DNA of 12,823 bases from Desulfobacteraceae bacterium (lineage in GTDB: Bacteria; Desulfobacterota; DSM-4660; Desulfatiglandales; Desulfatiglandaceae): positions 1-12,823 of the forward strand of contig DAOVUP010000008.1 in assembly GCA_030632525.1 (NCBI GenBank). Direction: 5' to 3'. Within the stretch, counting starts at the first letter, position 1. Each line of letters opens with the position of its first letter. Of this stretch, positions 7,502-12,823 are shown piece after piece. The position numbers and the translations under genes were made by a program. Below the pieces are notes generated by a model. The model was not told the DNA's origin. It was given only the letters and a program-made list of their open reading frames with translations, and made no database searches.

Positions 7502-8214
7502 TATGTGGAGAGTGTGGGGCCAAACTTAATATTCCGGACGAGAAAGTCCCCGAGGGCCAGCGGGTTAGTGTCAGGTGCCCCCGGTGCAGCAAAAAGCTGA
7601 TGCTCGATACAACAAGAACAAACCTGGAAGTTTCAGATGCCGCAGTTGTAGCATCTGCTGAATCAGGAATATACAAGGATATCCCAGGCCCTGCAATTGA
7701 AGAAAAAGTTGAACTACCCCAAACTGAAGGAACGTCCGGATATAATGTGGAAGAGGATAGCACCCTCATTTCCTATGAAGAAGACGTGTGGTTAGCTCTT
7801 GTAATGAACAATGATGAGCACCAAACGAAAAAGATAAAGGAGGCCCTTAAAGGACTGGGTTATAAATGCGTTCCGGGAAACAATATACAAGAAGCAGTGG
7901 CGAAGATGCGTTTTCACAACTTCGACTTAGTAATACTGTCAGACTATTTCGACAATGTCCCGCTGGAAAAAAGCCCTATTCTGAATTACCTGAATCATCT
8001 CTCCATGTTTGTTCGTAGAAAAATCTTTGTTGTCTTGATTGGTGAAAGATTTAGGACTATGGACAACATGACGGCATTTGCGATGAGCGCCAATCTGGTT
8101 ATTAGCTTGAATGATATGGATAAATTGTCTATTATCTTAAAGCGGGCTGTATCTGTTAATGATAAATTCTACAAGGTCTTTATGGATACCCTGAAGGAAA
8201 CAGGAAAAGCCTGA
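7492..8214 (+). CDS. Zinc-ribbon protein with degenerate receiver domain
   Basis: 240 residues, not matched to a named gene. N-terminus: MJ0042-type zinc ribbon with four cysteines (C5, C8, C29, C32; CGECGAKLNIPDEKVPEGQ then CPRC). An acidic, flexible linker spans about 40-97. C-terminus (about 99-221): predicted alternating strands and helices spaced like a CheY-type receiver. However, the acidic pocket reads NND (106-108), the phosphoacceptor position in FDLVILSD is Ser150 rather than Asp, the strand-4 Thr/Ser is Gly184, and the strand-5 Lys is absent (VISLND). It cannot be an ordinary phosphorylated regulator. It overlaps the upstream PilT-like gene by 10 nt, so the product is likely made with the pilus ATPases. 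The receiver fold is inferred from pattern, not from a search. Confidence 0.8.
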   Translation: MEIICGECGAKLNIPDEKVPEGQRVSVRCPRCSKKLMLDTTRTNLEVSDAAVVASAESGIYKDIPGPAIEEKVELPQTEGTSGYNVEEDSTLISYEEDVWLALVMNNDEHQTKKIKEALKGLGYKCVPGNNIQEAVAKMRFHNFDLVILSDYFDNVPLEKSPILNYLNHLSMFVRRKIFVVLIGERFRTMDNMTAFAMSANLVISLNDMDKLSIILKRAVSVNDKFYKVFMDTLKETGKA

Positions 8215-8219
8215 TGTTG

Positions 8220-8252
8220 GATTGGTGATTGTTGATTGACGATTGTCGATTG
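8220..8252 (+). repeat. GATTGNN heptad array, five units
   Basis: GATTG recurs at 8220, 8227, 8234, 8241 and 8248 with an exact 7-bp period and variable dinucleotides between. The array begins 6 bp after the stop of the zinc-ribbon gene. It is followed by GAAAAACAG; the 13-mer GATTGAAAAACAG recurs at 9988-10000. An inverted array lies at 8826-8864. Confidence 0.85.
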
Positions 8253-8284
8253 AAAAACAGACAAAAATAGGATACCGATCAGGC

Positions 8285-8428
8285 TGAGACCTTTGAAAAA
8301 TGTTCAATTTTAGTCAAGATCAAGAAAGGCGAAAATTTCAACCACAGGAATATGTTAGATATTTCGAGGATTGAAATTTGAGCCTGACGCCGAGATTGGC
8401 TAAAAGGGGGCGTTTTGCAAAGGTCTCA
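8285..8428 (+). repeat. Dispersed inverted-repeat element, copy 3 (144 bp)
   Basis: Terminal inverted repeats CTGAGACCTTTGAAAAATG (8284-8302) and, from the other end, CTGAGACCTTTGCAAAACG (8411-8429, reverse complement) match at 17 of 19 positions. The interior shares AACCACAGGAATAT, ATTTCGAGGATTGAAATTTG and CTGACG with copies 1 and 2, but the ends are unrelated to theirs. A GGC flanks both sides if the ends are taken as TGAGACC, a weak candidate for a 3-bp target duplication. The element lies just upstream of the 90-residue gene and contributes a misleading in-frame extension to it. Confidence 0.85.
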
Positions 8429-8470
8429 GGCTATCGCTTGGCGGTAGTTATTACCGGGTTCAGAGGTTCA

Positions 8471-8743
8471 ATGGATATAACGGATAAGTACAGATTGAGG
8501 ATACAAAACTGTGTCTGGACCATAATTGATGTGCACAGTACTATAAACAATGAGTATGAAAACGAAGAGTTTCTTTCTCAGTTTGTTGGGTTGGAAGAGG
8601 CCATAGAGTCACTCGATATGAGCTTGATTTCTGAAGGGGATATCTTAATGGTTGAGCAGGCCACCAATGCACTTCTAAGAGAATTCAGCGCCCTTTTTGA
8701 AACAGGGATGTTCAGCCCTGTTTATGGGCACAACTTGAATTGA
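8471..8743 (+). CDS. Small acidic protein of unknown function
   Basis: A 90-residue, probably all-helical acidic protein with no motif I recognise; no signal peptide, membrane segment or cysteine pair (a single Cys at residue 13). Patterns such as EEFLSQFVGLEEAIESLDMSL and MVEQATNALLREFSALFE suggest amphipathic helices and possible self-association or partner binding. The frame is open upstream to a TTG at 8378, but that part is translated from repeat copy 3 and is not credible. ATG at 8471 with AGAGG four bases before it is the better start. It is 256 bp beyond the zinc-ribbon gene on the same strand, with repeats between, so it may be a late operon member or independently transcribed. Confidence 0.6.
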   Translation: MDITDKYRLRIQNCVWTIIDVHSTINNEYENEEFLSQFVGLEEAIESLDMSLISEGDILMVEQATNALLREFSALFETGMFSPVYGHNLN

Positions 8744-8825
8744 GGTTGCTGTCGGGCCTGCTTTCATGACCAGATTTTGAATCTAACTAAACCAAGTTTC
8801 GCGGAAGGTATTTGTCAGGCATTTT

Positions 8826-8864
8826 CAATCGTCAATGTCAATCGTCAATCATCAATCAACAATC
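8826..8864 (-). repeat. GATTGNN heptad array, inverted, six units
   Basis: On the plus strand CAATC (once CAATG) recurs at 8826, 8833, 8839, 8846, 8853 and 8860, with period 7 and a single 6-bp step. It is the reverse complement of the array at 8220-8252. It ends one base before the stop codon of the GHMP kinase gene. The two arrays could pair as inverted repeats around a 570-bp segment. Confidence 0.8.
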
Positions 8865-8865
8865 C

Positions 8866-9915
8866 CTACCTCACCCCTGCCGGATCGATCTTGCAATCAA
8901 GGATCTTAGCGTCTTTTACCTGTGCTAAAGTAGTCTCCCATCTCGCCTTCAATTGATCGATCCTTTCTATTTTTCCTACGGCCCAGAGCGACCCTCCGGC
9001 CCCAGCCCCTGCAAACCTCGCTCCACACCCGGAATCTTCTGCCTCTGCTATCAGTTTCTTCGTGGTGAGAGTAAGGGCCTCGGGGGTTATTTCTCTTCTA
9101 ATGGACATCTCTTCCCTTAGCAGGCTGGCAGCGCGATTCCAATCCAAGGCTCTAATGGCTTTCCCGAACTGGCGTACGATTTCATTGGCCTTTATCCATC
9201 CAGGCCTTGTCTTGCCTGAGAGAAAGTCCTTGACCCACTGGTTATTTGTTTTAGAAGAGGTGTGGCTTTTTCCGCTGTATGCAACCAAAAGACGCTTTGA
9301 AAGCTCCTTCCTGCCCTCCCCATTGAGGAGAGAGGCCTTTTCAAATGGGGCGGTTCGATTTCCGTAACGCCATTCCCATTGATGGACGCCGCCGTAGACT
9401 GCAGCGGCCTGGTCTTGAATACCGCAGTTGCCACCGCTGATACCATCCTCAAGATGATATCCCAAATGGAGGATCTCCCTTTTAGGGTAGCCTTTACTGC
9501 CAAGAGCTACTGATACCTTGGAAAGTGCCTTGATCAACGCCACTAAAGCCGTGCTTGATCCACCTAATGCCGACCTGACGGGAGATTGAGAATCTATCTT
9601 CACTTCCAGGCCGTGAAAACCGAAAAAGGAGATAGCTGCAAAGAAGAGGCCGAATGGAGAATCAAAGGGAAGCCGGTCGATGGAAAAGATCTCGGGCTGA
9701 GCAAAACCGATCGAGTTAATTTTTACCTTGCCCTCCTTATAAGGATGAAGACCTGCCGAGGTTCTCAATGTAAGGGCGATGTTAACAGTAGTCGGCTGTA
9801 TTGCCTCAAAGGGAAGGGATAAGGCCTTGATGTCCCAGGTTCCTCCCGAGTCAACCCGGCAGGGAGCTGAGGCTTCAATAGGTTTTTGGGCAAGCAGATC
9901 TTTAACCAGGATCAT
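8866..9915 (-). CDS. GHMP-family sugar kinase, substrate unassigned
   Basis: ATP-dependent small-molecule kinase of 349 residues, cytoplasmic. Seen: N-terminal APCRVDSGGTWDIK (17-30), similar to the sugar-binding start of heptose and fucose kinases; the family's ATP-binding motif as SPVRSALGGSSTAL (111-124); GGNCGIQDQAAAVYGG (161-176) with a D168 in the place of the catalytic Asp of heptose-7-phosphate kinase-like members; and C-terminal motif 3 GARFAGAGAGGSL (about 296-308). These point to the HddA/fucokinase-like branch rather than classical GalK. ATG 9915 has AGGGGA about 10 nt upstream. It lies 130 nt after the Nudix gene on the same strand. No lipopolysaccharide or nucleotide-sugar gene is adjacent, so substrate cannot be set from context. 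Confidence 0.85.
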   Translation of the reverse strand: MILVKDLLAQKPIEASAPCRVDSGGTWDIKALSLPFEAIQPTTVNIALTLRTSAGLHPYKEGKVKINSIGFAQPEIFSIDRLPFDSPFGLFFAAISFFGFHGLEVKIDSQSPVRSALGGSSTALVALIKALSKVSVALGSKGYPKREILHLGYHLEDGISGGNCGIQDQAAAVYGGVHQWEWRYGNRTAPFEKASLLNGEGRKELSKRLLVAYSGKSHTSSKTNNQWVKDFLSGKTRPGWIKANEIVRQFGKAIRALDWNRAASLLREEMSIRREITPEALTLTTKKLIAEAEDSGCGARFAGAGAGGSLWAVGKIERIDQLKARWETTLAQVKDAKILDCKIDPAGVR

Positions 9916-9940
9916 TCACAAAGTCCCCTATTGGATGTAT

Positions 9941-10000
9941 GATTGTCGATTGTTGAAGCGTAGCGAAAATCCCGATTCAGCGGGATTGATTGAAAAACAG
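9941..10000 (+). repeat. Short GATTG heptad repeat with a hairpin insert
   Basis: GATTG occurs at 9941 and 9948 (period 7) and again at 9984 and 9988, ending in GATTGAAAAACAG (9988-10000), which also ends the array at 8220-8260. Between the two halves lies a perfect hairpin: AATCCCG (9968-9974), six-base loop, CGGGATT (9981-9987). It sits in the 130-bp gap upstream of the GHMP kinase gene and could be a degenerate or interrupted copy of the 8220 unit. Confidence 0.6.
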
Positions 10001-10045
10001 GGCAAGAACAACTAAACAGATAGCCAGGTTCCAAAAGCATTTCTC

Positions 10046-10588
10046 TTAAACGCTATTTCTGTCATTCAACCAGAGGCTCGCCATAAATAGCCCTGAGATG
10101 GTTTTTCCGTCCTCTATCTCACCCCTGTGGACCATCTCTACTGCATCATCGAAGCGGATTTCATGCACATGAAGGATCTCATCCATGTCCAGATCTTGTT
10201 CTGCAGGGGTCAGATCGGTGGCAAGAAAGATATGGATACGTTCATCAGAGTACCCGGGAAGAGGAGTAATTACCCCCAATTTCTTCCATGTCCTGGCCGA
10301 GAACCCGGTTTCTTCAATCAACTCCCTTTTAGCGCAATGGAGGGGGTTTTCATCGGGGTCCAAGGTTCCGGCAGGAATTTCCCATATAAAACCTCCTGTT
10401 GCATGACGATATTGTTTGATCATTAACAGGGTGTTGTTTTCCGTTAGAGGAATAATCGCAGAGGCCCCGGGATGATGGATAATGTCAAGATCAATGGTTA
10501 CGCCGTTTTCCAAGGTGACGTTTTCCCTGACAAGTCTGAATACTTTCCCCTCATGCAGAGTAACACTTCGATTTATTGTGCTGCTCAT
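10046..10588 (-). CDS. Nudix hydrolase, ADP-ribose pyrophosphatase type
   Basis: Hydrolyses nucleoside-diphosphate derivatives, most likely ADP-ribose to AMP and ribose 5-phosphate; cytoplasmic, Mg-dependent. The 180 residues contain an exact Nudix box, G-x5-E-x7-R-E-L-x-E-E-x-G-F, at 74-96 (G74, E80, R88, E89, E92, E93, G95). Upstream is QYRHATGGFIWEIPAGTLD (59-77) and downstream PLPGYSDERIHIFLATDL (about 109-126), both typical of the ADP-ribose/NudF-like subgroup. ATG 10588 is preceded by GGGAAGGA on the minus strand with a very short spacer. It is 66 nt downstream of the isoaspartyl methyltransferase gene on the same strand; a weak inverted repeat (CCAAATC/GATTTTGG, 10620-10638) lies between, so co-transcription is possible but not certain. 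Confidence 0.9.
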   Translation of the reverse strand: MSSTINRSVTLHEGKVFRLVRENVTLENGVTIDLDIIHHPGASAIIPLTENNTLLMIKQYRHATGGFIWEIPAGTLDPDENPLHCAKRELIEETGFSARTWKKLGVITPLPGYSDERIHIFLATDLTPAEQDLDMDEILHVHEIRFDDAVEMVHRGEIEDGKTISGLFMASLWLNDRNSV

Positions 10589-10654
10589 AATCCTTCCCCA
10601 TGGTCTGCGTGATTTCGCCCCAAATCCTAAGATTTTGGACTGCCTGAAAAACGC

Positions 10655-11368
10655 TCAATCATCCCCACTAACCATGGGGACAAATCGGACAAGCATTACA
10701 TCTTCAGTCTTTAGCTCCCCCCCTCTCTTGACCGCCCGCACCAGTTTCTGGACGGTCCCTTTCCTGCCCACCGGAATGATCATGCGGCCCCCTTCCTTTA
10801 ATTGTTCAACTAGGGGCCGGGGGATCTGTTCCGGAGCGCATGTCACGATTATGGCATCAAAAGGGGCCTTTTGAGGCCATCCCTTATGGCCATCCCCTAT
10901 CTTTATATGGACATTCTTATAACCCAGCGCCCCTAAGGTTTCTTGGGCCCTTTTTCCTAATGTTTCGATGATTTCAATAGAATATACCTCATTGATGAGT
11001 TCGGCTAAAACGGCGGCCTGATATCCGGAGCCCGTACCAATTTCAAGGACCCTCTCCTCTGGCTTCAGTTTAAGGGCCTCTGTCATGAAGGCCACAATAT
11101 AGGGTTGTGATATGGTTTGCCCCTCACCGATAGGGAGAGGATGATCAGCATAAGAAAACGCCCTGTTTTTTTGAGGCACAAAGAGGTGTCTCGGAACCTT
11201 TCTCATCGCCTTTATGACATCCGGATCATTTACCCCCCTGTCCATGATCTGCCGGGTGACCATGGTCTCCCGAAGACGGGTAAAATCTATCTCTTCCCGT
11301 GCTGAGCATGTTGAGAAACCCAGCAGAATCAGAATCAAGAAAAGTGGATAACAAAAAACTATTTTCAT
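10655..11368 (-). CDS. pcm: Protein-L-isoaspartate O-methyltransferase, exported
   Basis: Methylates L-isoaspartyl residues in aged proteins using S-adenosylmethionine, starting their repair. Seen (237 residues from ATG 11368): a hydrophobic N-terminal leader MKIVFCYPLFLILILLGFSTCSA (1-23, quoted as a signal-like h-region then a likely cut after A23). This is followed by the family's conserved MRKVPRHLFVP (55-65), GEGQTISQPY (81-90) and SAM motif I VLEIGTGSGYQ (107-117). The leader is additional to the normal catalytic length, which implies periplasmic or membrane location. A lipoprotein signal is unlikely: the bases before C21 read FST, not a good lipobox. A TTG nine bases upstream is a less likely start. 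It lies 24 nt after the DUF3795 gene, probably in one operon. Confidence 0.9.
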   Translation of the reverse strand: MKIVFCYPLFLILILLGFSTCSAREEIDFTRLRETMVTRQIMDRGVNDPDVIKAMRKVPRHLFVPQKNRAFSYADHPLPIGEGQTISQPYIVAFMTEALKLKPEERVLEIGTGSGYQAAVLAELINEVYSIEIIETLGKRAQETLGALGYKNVHIKIGDGHKGWPQKAPFDAIIVTCAPEQIPRPLVEQLKEGGRMIIPVGRKGTVQKLVRAVKRGGELKTEDVMLVRFVPMVSGDD

Positions 11369-11392
11369 GATTATCAACTCAATCTACAGTCT

Positions 11393-11827
11393 TTAATCCG
11401 CCTGCCCTTTTCCGACAATAAATTTGCCTGTGAAATATTTTTTCCGGATTTGTCCAGCTTCTTCTTCAATCCAGCGTTCAAGACCAACATTCTTGATCCG
11501 GCAGAGGTTGTAGACTTTCATGTTATGAGGGTATCTTCCAGCATTTTCAGCCGTTGGGGCGAGAAAAGCGCACGGGAAATCATCGCAGTCACAGCACAAC
11601 TCCACGCCCTTGGCTTTCACACAATCTAAAGTTGCACAACCCTCTGGGGGGAGATGGTAATGCTTCCCATCCTGTTGGCGGCAGCCCTTACAGGGAATCT
11701 CCTGTTTTGGGATACCCAGTTTCTGATGAATCATTTCGGCAAAATCGCTTGTCAAATTGTCTTCGTGGATTTCGCAATTGAAGCAATCTAACCCACATGG
11801 CGCTGTTAAAGCTTTCTTGTCTTTCAT
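11393..11827 (-). CDS. DUF3795-type cysteine-rich protein
   Basis: 144 residues with twelve cysteines, matching the DUF3795 pattern: PCGLDCFNCEI near the N-terminus (C11, C15, C18), then IPCKGCR (C46, C49), C64, C69, a CCDCDDFPC cluster (C78, C79, C81, C86) and LCRI (C109). These probably bind zinc or an iron-sulfur cluster; function unknown, as for the family. No signal peptide. The frame opens at a TTG at 11842, but ATG 11827 has AAAGGGGA directly upstream and is preferred. First gene of the minus-strand run leading into pcm, Nudix hydrolase and GHMP kinase. Such proteins are common in anaerobic bacteria and archaea, which agrees with the suggested host. Confidence 0.85.
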   Translation of the reverse strand: MKDKKALTAPCGLDCFNCEIHEDNLTSDFAEMIHQKLGIPKQEIPCKGCRQQDGKHYHLPPEGCATLDCVKAKGVELCCDCDDFPCAFLAPTAENAGRYPHNMKVYNLCRIKNVGLERWIEEEAGQIRKKYFTGKFIVGKGQAD

Positions 11828-12012
11828 AGTTTCCCCTTTCAATTAAATTTTCCTATGCTTTGATAAATTGTGCAATGGAAAGAAGTTAGTCTCCCAGAAG
11901 TATTACGTCTCATACGCTTTCAGCCTGCCTTAAGGATACTTAAGACTGGATTCCTCCTGATTTGGTCATTCTTACACATAAGTCATTTTAGACAAAATAT
12001 CACGAATAACCG

Positions 12013-12034
12013 GGAGATTTCAATTTAAATCTCC
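12013..12034. terminator. Inverted repeat downstream of the antiporter gene
   Basis: GGAGATTT (12013-12020) and AAATCTCC (12027-12034) form a perfect 8-bp stem with a 6-base loop, about 55 bp past the antiporter stop and before the DUF3795 gene. There is no clear T-run on the minus strand, so it is a weak terminator candidate or a protein-binding palindrome in the DUF3795 upstream region. Confidence 0.4.
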
Positions 12035-12087
12035 TGGCAAGACGGGAGAAATGTTTTTCACCCTTTACAGTCAGTCTTCTTTATGAC

Positions 12088-12823
12088 TCAAACATCTTTT
12101 CTGAACGTATCGAGAGAATCATACGCATGGGCCGCCAGACCTGCCCCAGCTTCACCGTATACATTGAAGGAGGTGTCCACCACCCCTGCTGCGTGCAGCG
12201 CTTCCACTTCGTCGTCGTAGCGTGCGACGGCGGCCACATCCCCCTGGTAGCCGATCTGCTTTAGCATTTTGATCGTATACAGCATGGCATCAAGATTAGC
12301 CAATGCCAGAACCACCAGTTTTACAGTCCCGTCGGGAGCGGGCAGCCGCCGCCAGAAATCGGGATCAGTCACATCGACCTGGTACACAGAGCGCCCCAAT
12401 TCGCGTTGCCGGGAGACGGTCTCTGCGCTGAAATCTATACCGCTCACCACATTGCCGAATTTTTCATGGAACCAGTCGTAGGCCCCCACTCCAACCCGTC
12501 CCATACCGACGATTATGATATCCCAGGACTTCCTTTCAAAGAGCACCTCCTCCGGGTGCCTGCGATGGGTCTCAACACGTTTTAACTGGCTGCGCATACG
12601 CTCGAACATACGGTCGGCATGTTTATTCAGGGGTGAGGCGATGATCATGGAAACGGAAAGTGCAATGGCGATGACCACCAGCCATTGCGGATCGATTTTT
12701 CCAGCCGATACTGCAAACGCGCAGACGATCAACCCGAACTCGCTGAAATTGGAGAGATTCATTGTGGTGATGAACGATGTCCTGGCTTTGAGTGCGAACC
12801 GTGTGAATATCAGAAAGTAAAGC
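12088..12823 (-). CDS. Kef-type cation/proton antiporter, C-terminal part
   Basis: Inner-membrane antiporter of the CPA2/KefB type, exchanging K+ or Na+ for protons, cut by the right edge. The frame is open from 12822 to the stop at 12088; the ATG at 12762 is internal, since the upstream codons continue a family-like helix (FTRFALKARTSFITT then MNLSNFSEFGLIV). Seen: the last transmembrane helices (SEFGLIVCAFAVSAG and WLVVIAIALSVSMIIAS), then a cytosolic linker rich in R/E, then an RCK/TrkA-N Rossmann domain with IIIVGMGRVG and an acidic residue after the second strand (SGID), as expected for NAD(H) binding. It ends about 15 residues after GLAAHAYDSLDTF, so a second RCK-C lobe is absent. Which ion is moved is not visible. 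Confidence 0.88.
   Translation of the reverse strand, partial: LYFLIFTRFALKARTSFITTMNLSNFSEFGLIVCAFAVSAGKIDPQWLVVIAIALSVSMIIASPLNKHADRMFERMRSQLKRVETHRRHPEEVLFERKSWDIIIVGMGRVGVGAYDWFHEKFGNVVSGIDFSAETVSRQRELGRSVYQVDVTDPDFWRRLPAPDGTVKLVVLALANLDAMLYTIKMLKQIGYQGDVAAVARYDDEVEALHAAGVVDTSFNVYGEAGAGLAAHAYDSLDTFRKDV

Noticed and set aside
4533..8264. 14-base match TGAAAAACAGACAA (minus 4546-4533, plus 8251-8264)
   Set aside because: A single match of this length on either strand of a 12.8-kb window is not clearly above chance.
8220..8864. CRISPR array
   Set aside because: The period is 7 bp with 2-bp variable parts; there are no spacers of CRISPR length and no cas genes.
9062..9822. Plus-strand frames opposite the GHMP kinase
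   Set aside because: Shadows without motifs; the minus strand carries the ATP-binding and C-terminal motifs of the family.

Overview
The window carries ten recognisable protein genes, one small unassigned gene and several intergenic repeats. There are no rRNA, tRNA, CRISPR or transposase genes. The gene set is that of a Gram-negative anaerobe, and the Desulfobacterota (former Deltaproteobacteria) is the most likely source. The reasons are paired PilT-family ATPases, a zinc-ribbon protein attached to the pilT operon, a DUF3795 Cys-rich protein, and intergenic heptad and palindromic repeats of a style familiar from that group. This assignment is inference: no taxonomic marker gene is present.

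Layout. (1) Positions 1-1345, minus strand: an acyl-CoA ligase of the AMP-forming family, cut by the left edge. (2) 1346-1920: a divergent intergenic region holding a 145-bp inverted-repeat element (copy 1). (3) 1921-2460, plus: a membrane-anchored LysM protein. It converges on a panB-panE operon (4509 to 2694, minus) that makes pantoate for coenzyme A, with a long AT-rich inverted repeat between them. (4) 4510-5211: a 700-bp divergent region with a terminator-like hairpin in the panB leader, repeat copy 2 and a good sigma-70 promoter for pilT. (5) 5212-8214, plus: an operon of pilT, a divergent pilT paralogue and a zinc-ribbon protein with a degenerate receiver domain. (6) 8215-8865: repeat copy 3 and a 90-residue unassigned gene, enclosed by two inverted arrays of the heptad GATTGNN. 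(7) 8866-11827, minus: a run of DUF3795 protein, exported isoaspartyl methyltransferase, Nudix hydrolase and GHMP sugar kinase. (8) 12088 to the right edge, minus: the C-terminal part of a Kef-type cation/proton antiporter with its NAD-binding RCK domain.

The clearest functional units are panBE and the pilT operon. In the latter, two retraction-type ATPases are translationally linked to a protein that looks like a receiver domain with every phosphorylation residue lost, so a structural or regulatory role in pilus control is plausible. The other striking signal is the dispersed repeat. Three copies share a palindromic core of about 70 bp but carry different terminal inverted repeats, which suggests a modular non-autonomous element.
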